A stretch of DNA of 40,500 nt from Prorocentrum cordatum. Taxonomy: Eukaryota > Sar > Dinophyceae > Prorocentrales > Prorocentraceae. Shown here in pieces: positions 19,223 to 28,559 of this stretch (position 1 is its first letter; each line of letters starts with the position of its first letter). The notes beneath the pieces were generated by a model, which worked only from the letters and a program-made list of their open reading frames with translations, made no database searches and was not told the DNA's origin. Location: assembly GCA_963575745.1 (NCBI GenBank), contig CAUYUJ010015282.1, positions 738,651 through 779,150 on the forward strand. Direction: 5' to 3'. A program made the position numbers and the translations under genes.

Positions 19223-19404
19223 CTGTGCGTGGAGTTGGCGGAGTTTGGAGTGGCTGGCGCTGATGGGTGGACAAAAATGTGGCCGACGGGTTTCCCCGCC
19301 AGCGCGGCACTGGCTTTACAGTACACAGCATGCTTCATTGGCTCGAGCAATATGATGGCTGGCTGACTTGTCTCGGACTCGGCGGACAATGCACGGCGAG
19401 GAGG
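19223..19404 (+). CDS. Candidate exon with hydrophobic segment, unknown
   Basis: After CCGTTAG the frame reads LCVELAEFGVAGADGW, then FPASAALALQYTACFIGSSN and MMAG, meets TGA at 19364, and continues LVSDSADNA into a GGA repeat. The mix of residues is protein-like and the middle could be a membrane segment. No family is recognised. It may be a decayed exon. Confidence 0.28.
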
Positions 19405-19602
19405 AGGAGGGAGGGAGGGGACGAGAGGATGAGAGGAGGGGGTCGGAGGAGGGGGGGAGGATGAGGCAGGCGGGAGGAATTTGGTGGGACGGGAGGAGGA
19501 AGAGAAGGAGGAGGAGGAGGAGGAGGAGGAAGAGAAGGAGGAGGAGGAGGAGGAGGAGGAGGAGGAGGAGGAGGAGGAGGAGGAGGAGGAGGGAGGATGT
19601 TT
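19388..19602. repeat. (GGA)n block
   Basis: Long GGA run with AGAGGA and AAG interruptions. The next 370 bases (to about 19970) are less GC-rich, with three short open frames and no recognised gene. Confidence 0.9.
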
Positions 19603-20029
19603 GTAGGAGGACTCGGACTAAGGTCGGTCCGCGGTGTTTCGTTTAGTTTCTCTTCATACTGTTGTGGATTGTTTTCGAGATGTCTCGGGATGCTCTGGAG
19701 CTCTCGCTGGGATCAGTTTTGCTTCAGGAGCTTACAGGCACAATCCCCACCCGATCTGCATCTGCTGCATCTTGTCACAGTGTATTTCAAAATCTGCACA
19801 ACCTCTGGCCAAAGAAACCGCGTCTGGGGCTCTGGGTTCTACTGCCAGCGCCCCAGGAGCAGCATGCCGTTTGCACGCAATCACCCCGACTTATATCCCT
19901 TATCGATTTCAATGGTTGTCTCTGGCCATAAGCTTTTGCATCTTTCTTCACTGCCGTCATCCCGCCGATGGAACTGAAAGGTGAAAGCGGGCAAACCTGT
20001 GAGACTCTCAGTTCACTGATCGTTGGTCG

Positions 20030-20285
20030 TGTTTCCGCGACGTCCAGGGCCCGTCTATTTCATCGTAGTGCCAGCTGCATAAGTGGGACCACTGTGATTG
20101 GGGCTCTCCGTCGCGGCGGAAGCCGCACCGGCTTGAGGTTAGCCGGCACTCAGTCCTTGCATCCGGAGATCGAGTCAGCAATAAACAGGGCAACGGTCTG
20201 TTGACTACGCAGAGAAGGTTTTACCGGTCGGGCTTTGTCACATCTTTAGATGGCGCCCTTGTTTTTTAATTCCCCAAACAGCTTG
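20030..20285 (-). repeat. ~385-bp satellite, isolated partial copy
   Basis: Shares ordered marks with the array at 23.8-25.3 kb: GAAGCCGCACCGGCTTGAGG, AG.CAATAAACAGGGCAACGG, CGACGCAGA/CTACGCAGA, and GATGGCGCCCTTGTTT. It breaks off at about 20285. Lies 5' of the 64-bp array. Confidence 0.65.
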
Positions 20286-20356
20286 CTGAACGGGGTGCTG
20301 TTGTGATAGAAGCTAATTCCGGCCGAGGGAAAGCTAAGCAGAGACATCCTCAAACA

Positions 20357-20876
20357 AATGTGGTGGTCCGGCCCGTTTCGCCTTAGACATCCTCACAATT
20401 CTCGTTTCTGAGTTGTCCGGGATTGAGCGTTTCGCCTGAGACATCCTCCTAAATCTGAGCTCTGAGAGGCCGCGCGAGAGGTGGTCCGGGCCGTTTCGCT
20501 TGAGACATCCTCGAAACTCTGAGCTCCCAGATGCCGCGCGAGAGGTGGTCCGGGCCGTTTCGCCTGAGACATCCTCGCAACTCTGAGCTCCAAGATGCCG
20601 CGCGCGAGGTGGTCCGGCCCGTTTCGCCTGAGACATCCTCGAAACTCTGATCTCCCCGATGCCGCGCGCGAGGTGGTCCGGCCCGTTTCGCCTGAGACAT
20701 CCTCGAACTTCTGAGCTCTGAGATGCCCTGCGCGAGGTGGTCCGGCCCGTCTCGCCTGAGAAATCCTTGCAACTCTGAGATCTGAGATGCCGTGCGCAAG
20801 GTGGTCCGGCCTGTTTCGCACAAGATATTCTCGCAACTCTGAGCTCTCAGATGCTGCGCAAGAGGTGGTCCAGCCT
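20357..20876. repeat. 64-bp tandem array, about eight units
   Basis: The mark GTGGTCC recurs at 20481, 20545, 20609, 20673, 20737, 20801 and 20865, exactly 64 bases apart, with one worn pair upstream (20363). Each unit also has GTTTCGC.TGAGACATCCTC and GATGCCGCGCG. Since 64 is not a multiple of 3, the minus-strand frames cycle through the same peptide. Two-unit fragments of the array recur at about 21570-21735 and 22190-22350. Confidence 0.95.
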
Positions 20877-20916
20877 GGGGGCCCAGAAGGCCACATGTTA
20901 CATATCCTCCATGGGA

Positions 20917-22410
20917 CCCTGCGAGCCTCAGGAGGCCCCAGAGAGGTCCAGGAGGCCGCAGGACGCCCAGGACAGGCCCCAGGGGCCCCCAGGAGATTCC
21001 CAGGAGGCCCCAGGAGGCCCTCTATCAGAACGTGTCAAGTTAATACACATCCGGTGTCGATTCGTTGATTTTTCCTGCTCTTGTGCCCCCCCCCTCCATT
21101 TGGAGAGGCCCAAGCGGCCACAGGTTAGATATCCCCCCTGGGAGCCCCAAGATGCTTCAGGAAACCTCAGGTGGAGTTCAGGAGGCCACAGGAGGCCCAG
21201 GAGGAAGCTCCAGGAGGTCCCCAGGAGGCCCAGGAGGCACCAGGAGGCCGCAGGACGCCCAGGACAGGCCCCAGGGGTCTCCAGGAGATTCCCAGGAGGC
21301 TCCCAGGAGGCCCCAGGAGGCCGCTTATCAGAACGTGTCAAGTTAATACACATCCGGTGTCGATTCGTTGATTTTTCCTGCTCTTGTGCCCCCCCCCCTC
21401 CATTTGGAGAGGCCCAAACGGCCACAGGTTAGATATCCCCCCTGGGAGCCCCAAGAGGCTTCAGGAAACCCCAGGTGGAGTTCACGAGGCCACAGGAGGC
21501 CCAGGAGGAAGCTCCAGGAGGAGGCCCCAGGAGGCACCAGGAGGCCCCCGCAACTCGGAGCTCTGAGACGCCGCGCTCGAGGTGGTCCAGCCCGTTTCGC
21601 CTGAGACTTCCTCGCAGCACGTTTCGCCCGAGACATCGTCGCAACTCTGGGGTCCGAGATGCCGCGCGCGAGGTGGTCCAGCCCGTTACGCTGGAGACAT
21701 CCTCGCAACTCTAGGCTCCGAAATGCCGTTCGCGATGAAGAGGAGGTGGAGGAGGAGGAGGAGGAGGAGGAGGAGGAGGAGGAGGAGATGGAAGGGAGAA
21801 GGAGGAGGCGGATGATGTGCATGAGGGAGCAGGCAGGAGGAGGGGGAGATCCCAGAGAGCTTCAGGAGGCCGCAGGACGCCCAGGACAGGCCCCAGGGGT
21901 CCGCAGGAGATTCCCAGGAGGCTCCTAGGAGGCCCCAGGAGGCCCTATATCAGAACGTGTCAAGTTAATACACATCCGGTGTCGATTCGTTGATTTTTCC
22001 TGCTCCTGTGGCCCCCCCCTGTATTTGGAGAGGCCCAAGCGGCCACAGGTTAGATATCCCCCCTGGGAGCCCCAAGATGCTTCAGGAAACCTCAGGTGGA
22101 GTTCAGGAGGCCACAGGAGGCCCGGGAGGAAGCCCCAGGAGGTCCCCAGGAGGCCCCAGGAGGCACCAGGAGGCCCCCGCAACTCGGAGCTCTGAGACGC
22201 CGCGCTCGAGGTGGTCCGGCCCGTTTCGCCTGAGACTTCCTCGCAGCACGTTTCGCCCGAGACATCGTCGCAACTCTGGGGTCCGAAATGCCGCGCGCGA
22301 GGTGGTCCAGCCCGTTACGCTGGAGACATCCTCGCAACTCTGGGTTCCGAGATGCCTTTCGGGATGAAGAGGAGGTGGACGAGGAGGAGGAGGAGGAGGA
22401 GGAGGAGGCA
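20917..22410. repeat. Mosaic of three ~300-bp units in a 622-bp duplication
   Basis: The mark GGAGGCCGCAGGACGCCCAG occurs at 20951, 21243 and 21865. TATCAGAACGTGTCAAG occurs at 21023, 21326 and 21948. Each unit joins an AGGAGGCCC minisatellite to a unique piece (GTGTCGATTCGTTGATTTTT). From 21243 and again from 21865, 622 bases apart, the order is the same: minisatellite, unique piece, minisatellite, two 64-bp units, then a GGA run (21742-21790; 22376-22408). So the whole cassette was duplicated in tandem. Confidence 0.9.
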
Positions 22411-22494
22411 TGTTTTAACATGCCATGCCAGCCCGCACTAGGCGGGCACGCAATCGACCTTGGAAACCGCAGTGGGTCTAAAAACCCTGTTTGG

Positions 22495-22735
22495 GGATAC
22501 TGCACTCCGGCTATACTATTAGTCGTGATGTTCTTGCCACCGTTATGTGAATACTGCACGGTACTGTTCATGTTTCCTGACGTGGATTGCATAGCCCTGT
22601 GAGCCACTGTGTGCCTCTCGCTGCTCAGGTGCTGAAATCTGGCGTTCGCTGCCTGTTTTCTCGGGCCGGTGGATACGTATATTGTAGTGGCCTCCAGCCA
22701 GTGCCGCCGATCCGGGGCGCTCCGCAAGATGATGA
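22495..22735 (-). repeat. ~385-bp satellite, copy cut by G-rich array
   Basis: Carries TGACGTGGATTGCATAG at 22578, CTCTCGCTGCTCA and CTGGCGTTCGCTGCCTG. It then ends near CCGATCCGGGG, where the G-rich array begins. Confidence 0.75.
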
Positions 22736-23660
22736 TCAGGATGATGCTGCAGCGGAGAGGGCAGGGGAGGGGGTCTGCTCTGCAGGGGGAGTCCGCTCGG
22801 CAGAGGGAGGGACTGCAGAGGAGAGGGGTGGCCCGCTCTGAAGGAGGGGGAGGCTGCAGGAGAGGAAGTCTGCTCTGCAGGGCGGGGGGGGCAGGGGAGG
22901 TGGGGCGTCCGCTCTGCAGGGGGGGGGGCTGCACGGAGCGGGGTCCGCTCTGCAGCGGGGGGGGGGGGGGGCGGCTGCAGGGAGGGGGGGCGGTCCGCTC
23001 TGCAGGGGGGGGTGTCCGCAGGAGGGCGGGTCTGCTCTGCAGGGGGGGGGGGGGGGGGGGGGGGGAGGGGGGGAAGGGATCCGCTCTGGGGGGGGGGGGG
23101 GGGGACTGCAGGGAGGAGGTCCGCTCTGCAAGGGGTGGGGGGCTCTGCAGGGGGGGCTGGCTGCAGGGGGGGGGAGGTCGCTCTGCAGTGGGGCGGGGGG
23201 CTACAGGGGCGGGGTCGCTCTGCAGGGGGGTGGGGTGGGGGGGAGGGGGGAGCGTCCGCTCTGCAGGGGGGGGTGCACGGAGCGGGGTCCGCTCTGCAGC
23301 GGCGGGGGGGGCTGGGCTGCAGGAAGAGGAGGGGGGGGGGGCCGCTCTGGGAGGAGGGGGAGCTGCAGAGGGCGGGTCTGCTCTGCAGGGGGGGGGGGAG
23401 CAGGGGAGGAGAGGGGGATCCGCTCTGCAGGGGGGGGGGAGGGCTGCAGGGAGGAGGTCCGCTCTGCAGGGGGGGGGGTGCTCTGCAGGGGGGGGTTCAG
23501 GGGGAGGGGGGGTTCGCTCTGCAGTGGGGCGGGGGGGCTACAGGGGCGAGGTCCGCTCTGCAGGGGGGGGGGGCTGGGCTGCAGGAAGCGGGAGGGGGCG
23601 TTCTGCAGGGGATGGGGGGTTCCGCTCTGGGAGGGGGGGGGGGGCGAAGGGAAGCACTGA
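22735..23660. repeat. G-rich array, GCTCTGCAG(G)n
   Basis: About 925 bases with GCTCTGCAG repeated roughly 17 times exactly and several times with one change. Copies are separated by G runs of 5 to 20 or more, with scattered A and T. C is nearly absent outside the CCGCTCTGCAG mark. The plus strand can form stacked G-quadruplexes almost throughout. The poly-Gly frames are artefacts. Confidence 0.95.
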
Positions 23661-23760
23661 ATTAGGTCGGAAATGAGGTCCCCCCCCCCAAAGCACTGAA
23701 TTCGGTCGGAATGAGGTCGGAAATGAGGTCCCCCCCCCCGCAGAGCGAAGCTTGAGCGAG
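23661..23760. repeat. Short tandem repeat with C10 runs
   Basis: GCACTGAATT(A/C)GGTCGGAA followed by ATGAGGTCCCCCCCCCC occurs twice, with an extra GGTCGGAATGA. Then comes CTTGAGCGAGCTCAAG (23748-23763), a perfect 16-base palindrome. Confidence 0.85.
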
Positions 23761-23779
23761 CTCAAGCCCACGCTCTCAG

Positions 23780-25345
23780 AAACTCACACGCCGGATCGGC
23801 GGATTTGGCGACAGTATCAACTGCAACATGTTGTGTGACGTGGGCCAATTCGATGCCTGGCGCCCGTCTTTCGCGTCGGACACCGCACCGGGTTGAGCTG
23901 AGCCGATACTCAATCATTGCGTTTCGAAGCCGTCTCAGCAAAAAGCTGGGTGCCAGTCTGTAGGCGACGCGCAGAAGGTCTATCGGCTGGTCGCTGTCAC
24001 AGTTGCAGATGGTGCCTTTATGTGTGCAGATTGTTGGTGGCTGTGCTTGCCGCCGTTGTGCGGGTACTGCACGGGACAGTTCTTATTTCCCGACGTGGAT
24101 TTCATAGCCTTGTGAGCTCTTGCATAACTCTCGCCTCAATCTGGCGTTCGCGGCCTGATTTCCGGGATCTGGCGGGTACTTTTTGCAACATCACCGATTG
24201 ACGCATGTTGTGTCAAGCCAATTCGATGCTTGGCGCTGGTCTGTCGCGTCGGGGACCACACCCGGTTGAGCTTAGCCTTTACTCAGCCTTCCCGTCTTGA
24301 GGTCGAGTCATCAATAAGCAGGGCAGCAGTCTGTAGACGACGCAAAGAAGGTCTATCGGCCTGTCGTTGTCACAGCTAGTGATGGTGCCCTAGTTTGTAT
24401 TAATATTCACCGTGCCTTTCTTGCTGCCGTTGTGCGGGTACTGCACGGTACTGCTCTTGTTTCTTGACGTGGACTGCGTAGGTTTGTGAGCCATTTGATA
24501 CCTCTCGCTGCTCACCTAGTTGCTGAAATATGTCGTTCGCTGCATGATTTCTGGGGGTGGCGGACAGATTTGGCAACCACACCGGTTGCCACATATTGTG
24601 TTACATGTGCCAACTTGATGCCTGGCGCCCATCTGTCGCGTCGGAAACCGCACAGGGTTAAGCTTAGCCTGTACGCGGCCCCTGCGTCTCGAGATTGTGT
24701 CATCAATAAGCAGGACATCCGTCTGTAGACGACGTACAGAAGGTCTATCGGCCGGTCGCTGTGACAGCGTTAGATGGCGCCCTTGTGTGTGTGTGTGTGC
24801 AGATTGTTAGTGGCTTTACTTGTCGCCGTTGTGTGGGCACTGCACGGCACTGATATTGAATCCCGACGTGGATTGCATAGTTCTGTGAGCCACTGTGTAC
24901 TTCTCGCTTCTCAGTTGCTGCAATCTGGCGTTCGCTGATTTCTTGGGCCGGCGGATATATTTGGCAACATCATCGATTGCCACATGTTGTGCTACGTGTG
25001 TCAATTTGATGTCATCTGGCGCTCGTCTGTCGCATTGGAAGCCGCACAGGGTTGAGGCTAGCCGTTTCTCAGCCCCTGCATCTTGAGACCATGTCAGCAA
25101 TGAGCAGGGCAACAGCCTGTAGTCGACGCCTAGAAGGATTATCGGCCAGTCGTTGTCACTGCTTTCGATGGCGCCCTTGTTTGTACATTTTCTGTGGTTT
25201 GCTTCCCGCCGTTGTGCGGGGTATTGTATGGTACTGCTCTTGTTTCCGGACGCGGATTGCACAGCTTTGCGATCCACCGTATACCTCTCGTTGCGCAATT
25301 GTTGAAATTTGTCGTTCGGTGCTTGATCACGTCCGCCACGGGGGA
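23780..25345 (-). repeat. ~385-bp satellite, four tandem copies
   Basis: The mark (C/T)GACGTGGA falls at 24091, 24475 and 24864, with a GGACGCGGA variant at 25248 (spacings 384, 389, 384). Other shared marks are CAACATGTTGTG, TGGCGCCCGTCT, CAATAAGCAGG, GAAGGTCTATCGGC and GTTGTGCGGGTACTGCACGG. Copies differ from one another by many substitutions, so the array is not young. No DinoSL, 5S or tRNA sequence is visible in the unit. Related partial copies lie at 20030 and 22495. Confidence 0.9.
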
Positions 25346-25708
25346 CTGCTGATATATGATGTCGTCGGTTCGGGTGGGGTGTTCACGCAGTACGTTTGCC
25401 CACTCTTCAAAGTCATTTGCCGCTGCACGCGCTCCCTCTTTGAAGATTTGCATGCGCGGCGTGTTCTAGAAACGCTTGAGTATGGTTGCTAATAGAAGCG
25501 TATGGCGCTTGTGTATTTATCGGGGCGTCTGTGGAGTGATCTCCACGCTTTGGTCCTCGCTGCGCGCGTAGCATCTCTGAGAAGGAGGCATAAGTACAAT
25601 GCTAGCGCCCCCAGCCACCGCGCCCTGCCTACACCTCTCCCTCCGACTTTGCTTTAAAGCTCTAAACGGGGTGCCGATCCAGCGCTCCATGTGTATCGAG
25701 CGAGGGTG
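25346..25708. other. No recognised feature
   Basis: Lower-GC DNA between the satellite and the minus-strand candidate gene. No repeat unit, hairpin or convincing frame seen. Confidence 0.4.
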
Positions 25709-26617
25709 TCACAGCAGCCCATGCCGACAACACGGATGCGCTTCAGCAAGGGTTTTTTTATAGAGGAAGCGCGCTCCAGCAGCCCACGGCGAGAGCGTTG
25801 CGGCATTTCGAGCAACAAACGCAACTGTCACGTCGCCGTTAGTGTAGGCGCGCCTCGAAGTCGCCCTCCGCGCGCCGCGCTGCAGGCGGTTGAGCGAGGC
25901 CATCCGCATCCGCCCAATGGAGGCTCCCCGCCTCGCAATACAATGCATGGCCGCACTCCGCCTGGCGACGGCCAGCGGCGGCGCGCGCCCGCGCACACGC
26001 GAAGGGCCGAACACACACCCGCAGCTGGCAAAGCAGGGGCCGCAGCGGCGAGCGAGGATGAGTCGCCAAGCCCGGCGACGATGGGCGCGCTCTGTTGACC
26101 GTCCTGCTGCGCCGCGCTGAGCCCTGTCGAGCCATGCGCGCTGCGGTCGGCGGCATCCGCGCCAGCAGAGAACCCAGGAAGGCCCCCCTGGCGAGCCGCC
26201 GAGGGGCTCGCTCTGGGGAACAGCCTGCTCGATGCCGACCCCTGCCGCGGCCATGTCGAAGGCGGGCACCTCCCGCGCATGCCTCGCCGCAGCGAGGACC
26301 GACACGGGCACGGGGACTGCCAGCGCCAGGCGCTCGATAACCTCGCGGTCCACAGCGTACAGATGGCCAAGAGGAACGAGCGGGGTCCCAAGCTGCAGCG
26401 CCTGCACCGCCGCCGCCTTGTGGCCCTCGTGGCGCGCGCCGAGCTCGGCCTCGAGGGAGGCGACGCGGGCCAGGGCTGCAGCCAGCTTGCCATGGACCGC
26501 TTCACGCGAGGCAGCCCTGCGGGCCCGACGCGCTGGCCAGAGGGACGCCGAGGGCGCTCCAACCTGCTGAGGCGGCTCGGCCGCCGCGAGGGCGACTCGG
26601 CCACCGACCGCAGCCAT
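25709..26617 (-). CDS. Candidate gene, Ala/Arg-rich, unknown
   Basis: Minus-strand frame of 302 codons from ATG 26615-26617. The first 150 residues look most protein-like: a coiled-coil-prone stretch (VHGKLAAALARVASLEAELG), then LGHLYAVDREVIERLALAV and VPAFDMAAAGVGIEQAV. The later half is Arg-rich and may be read-through past the true end or a splice site. The ATG is chosen because a possible relict leader lies 68 bases upstream (26685-26700). No family is recognised. Overlapping frames are also open. Confidence 0.4.
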   Translation of the reverse strand: MAAVGGRVALAAAEPPQQVGAPSASLWPARRARRAASREAVHGKLAAALARVASLEAELGARHEGHKAAAVQALQLGTPLVPLGHLYAVDREVIERLALAVPVPVSVLAAARHAREVPAFDMAAAGVGIEQAVPQSEPLGGSPGGPSWVLCWRGCRRPQRAWLDRAQRGAAGRSTERAHRRRAWRLILARRCGPCFASCGCVFGPSRVRGRAPPLAVARRSAAMHCIARRGASIGRMRMASLNRLQRGARRATSRRAYTNGDVTVAFVARNAATLSPWAAGARFLYKKTLAEAHPCCRHGLL

Positions 26618-26684
26618 CGCCCAAGCTCTTGAAACTCTGCGACCTCGCTCGGGGCCCAATACGAGAGAAAGCAGAGAGGAACGG

Positions 26685-26700
26685 CTTGAGCCGAAATCTG
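26685..26700 (-). other. Possible relict DinoSL fragment
   Basis: Minus strand reads CAG then ATTTCGGCTCAAG. The last 13 bases match the end of the dinoflagellate spliced leader with one change, the same T-to-C as in the clear relict at 29847-29867. The bases before it do not match, and there is no pyrimidine tract upstream. Confidence 0.35.
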
Positions 26701-27082
26701 TGTTCCCTCGGTCTCCAGACCTTGGATCCCGTATACCCAATGGCTCCCCATCAAATTCCTTTACGCTTCGCGTATCCCCACCAGCCCATTTCACAGCAGC
26801 AACTCTTGCGAAGCATGCCGGCAGTCGTGTTTTTCAGGCGTGTGTCCGCTTGGCCCCGCATATCTCCCCTGTTCCTCCTTCCTCCCGCCTCCTTGTACAT
26901 CCTCCTTGTGGGGGGAGCGGGAGAAGGACGAGGCGGAGGAGGAGGGAGAGAAAGCGCTCCTCGTGTGTGTCGTTCGGGCCCTCGTGGTGTGAGTTCGGCG
27001 GTGTGAGTCGTTGTGGTGTGAGTCGTTCGGGCTCTTCGTGGTGTGAGTCGTTCGGGCCCCTCGTCCTGGTGTGAGTCGTTCG

Positions 27083-27310
27083 GGCTCCTCGTGGGGCCTC
27101 TTGGGGGCCTCTTGGAGGCTCTTGGGGCCTCTTGGGGGCCTCTGGGGGCCTGGGGGCCTCTTGGGGGCCTCTTGGGGCCTCTTGGGGCCTCTTGGGGGCC
27201 TCTTGGGGGCCTCTTGGGGGCCTCTTGGGGCCGCTTGGGGGCCTCTGGGGGGCCTCTTGGAGGCCTCTTGGGAGCCTCCTGGGGGCCTCTTGGGGCCATT
27301 TTGGGGCCTC
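27083..27310 (-). repeat. GGGGCCTCTTGG minisatellite
   Basis: About 17 units of 12-14 bases (GGGGGCCTCTTGG). Plus-strand frames give Leu-Gly-Ala-Ser, minus-strand frames give Pro-Arg-Gly-Pro. All frames stay open only because the unit lacks stops. Confidence 0.95.
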
Positions 27311-27335
27311 TTGCGACCTCCTTTGAAGCGCAAAT

Positions 27336-27700
27336 GAGAGCTGCCCCCTGAGAAAGACAAAATGAGCCCAAAACTCTAGTAAAATCAATGATTTTGCTAT
27401 AAAGGACGATGAGCGCTGCCCCCTCAGAAGGCCAACATGGGGCCAAAACCCTAGTAAAATCAATGTGTTTGTCTTCAAAGAAGAGGAGAGGGGCCAAACT
27501 CCCTCCCCCCGTCGGGGCCAGAATCCTCGTGAGGGTCGTCGTTTTTTGGCCCTCCCAGGAGTCGAAATTGACCCCCCTGACGACCCGCGGGGGTCCCTCT
27601 CCAGGCCCAGGGGGAGGGGGGAGGGGGAGGGGTAAACCCCTCCCCGAGGGGGAAGAAGGGGGGGTGAGGACAGAGCGGGCTCTCTAAACCACTCACGCCC
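27336..27700. repeat. 74-bp duplication, then C/G-run DNA
   Basis: GCTGCCCCCT.AGAA.G.CAA and CTAGTAAAATCAATG occur at 27338-27389 and again 74 bases later at 27412-27464. AAAATCAATG is the complement of the CATTGATTTT word seen in the dispersed core family. C-rich and G-rich blocks follow to 27660. Confidence 0.75.
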
Positions 27701-28019
27701 AAAGGGCTGGTGGGATTCCTTTACCGTCATCGGTTTGTTTGGCGCAGTCCATGTTTGATCCTTGAGCTGGGTGGCCCCCGCTGCCGCCGTTGACAGAGCT
27801 CAGGAGGGGAAAATAGACACAGGCACAAATGATCGCCGATTCCCGTGAGAAGATGGGGAAATATGGGAACTGGAGGGGAAGACGAAATCAAGCAAATATG
27901 GAACACAGTGGGAATCCTTGCATTCGTGTCTATTTGCGTGTGCCCCCATGGGCGCCCTAACACAAAGAGGACGAGGGCGACGACGGCGGGCGCGCGGCGG
28001 CCCGCCAGGCCTCCTCTCC
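27701..28019. other. No recognised feature
   Basis: Mixed-composition DNA with short frames only. It may be the 5' region of the candidate signal-peptide frame that starts at 28020. Confidence 0.35.
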
Positions 28020-28156
28020 ATGCTGCTGCTCACCGGCTGCCTGCTGCTGCTCGCCGCAGCGATGGGCACGCCGCCCAGCGAGGCCTCGGGCGGGGTCCCC
28101 GCCAACGCCGCCGCCGTCGTGGTCTTCGTCGAGGACGACGTCGCCCTCTTCGCGGA
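28020..28156 (+). CDS. Candidate exon with signal peptide
   Basis: ATG 28020 opens MLLLTGCLLLLAAAMGTPPS, a classic signal peptide or membrane anchor. It is followed by AAAVVVFVEDDVALFAEEE, where the frame runs into a GAG repeat. Third codon positions are almost all G or C. The formal frame runs to TAG 28440-28442 through GAG and GTC repeats, but I place the likely coding end near the repeat. Function unknown. The product would be secreted or membrane-bound. Confidence 0.42.
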
Positions 28157-28329
28157 GGAGGAGGAGGAGGAGGAGGAGGAGGAGGAGGAGGAGGAGGAGG
28201 AGGAGGAGGAGGAGGGGGATGGAGGAGGAGGGACGGAGGAGCAGGATTTGGGCGAGGATGAGGAGGAGGGTCAATCGTCGTGGTCGCCGTCGCGGCCTCG
28301 GCCGCCGCTGTCGTCGTCGTCGTCGTCGT

Positions 28330-28405
<76 letters not shown>

Positions 28406-28410
28406 GCCCA
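28157..28410. repeat. (GAG)n then (GTC)n microsatellites
   Basis: A GAG run (28157-28216) and a GTC/TCG run (28300-28403), separated by GA-rich DNA. The poly-Glu, poly-Val and poly-Ser frames are not evidence of protein. Confidence 0.9.
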
Positions 28411-28559
28411 ATGTCTCGTCGGCGTCGTGGGCCGAGTTGTAGGGAGTTTGCGGTTTTGGGGAGGCGCATGGGCATATTGGGTTTTCAGGCAGGTGGTCTG
28501 AAAGGTGTTTGCAATTGGTTTAAGAGTGTGGGGGATGAGAGGGTGAGTGGCACGGGCAA

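Noticed and set aside
20357-20876. CRISPR-like array
   Set aside because: The whole 64-base unit repeats with no unique spacers, and the context is eukaryotic.
23780-25345. The ~385-bp satellite as a 5S rRNA or spliced-leader RNA cluster
   Set aside because: Neither the leader sequence nor 5S internal-box sequences were found in the units on either strand.
27286-27302. GCCATTTTGG as a relict spliced leader
   Set aside because: It is one variant unit of the GGGGCCTCTTGG minisatellite, with no GCTCAAG following.
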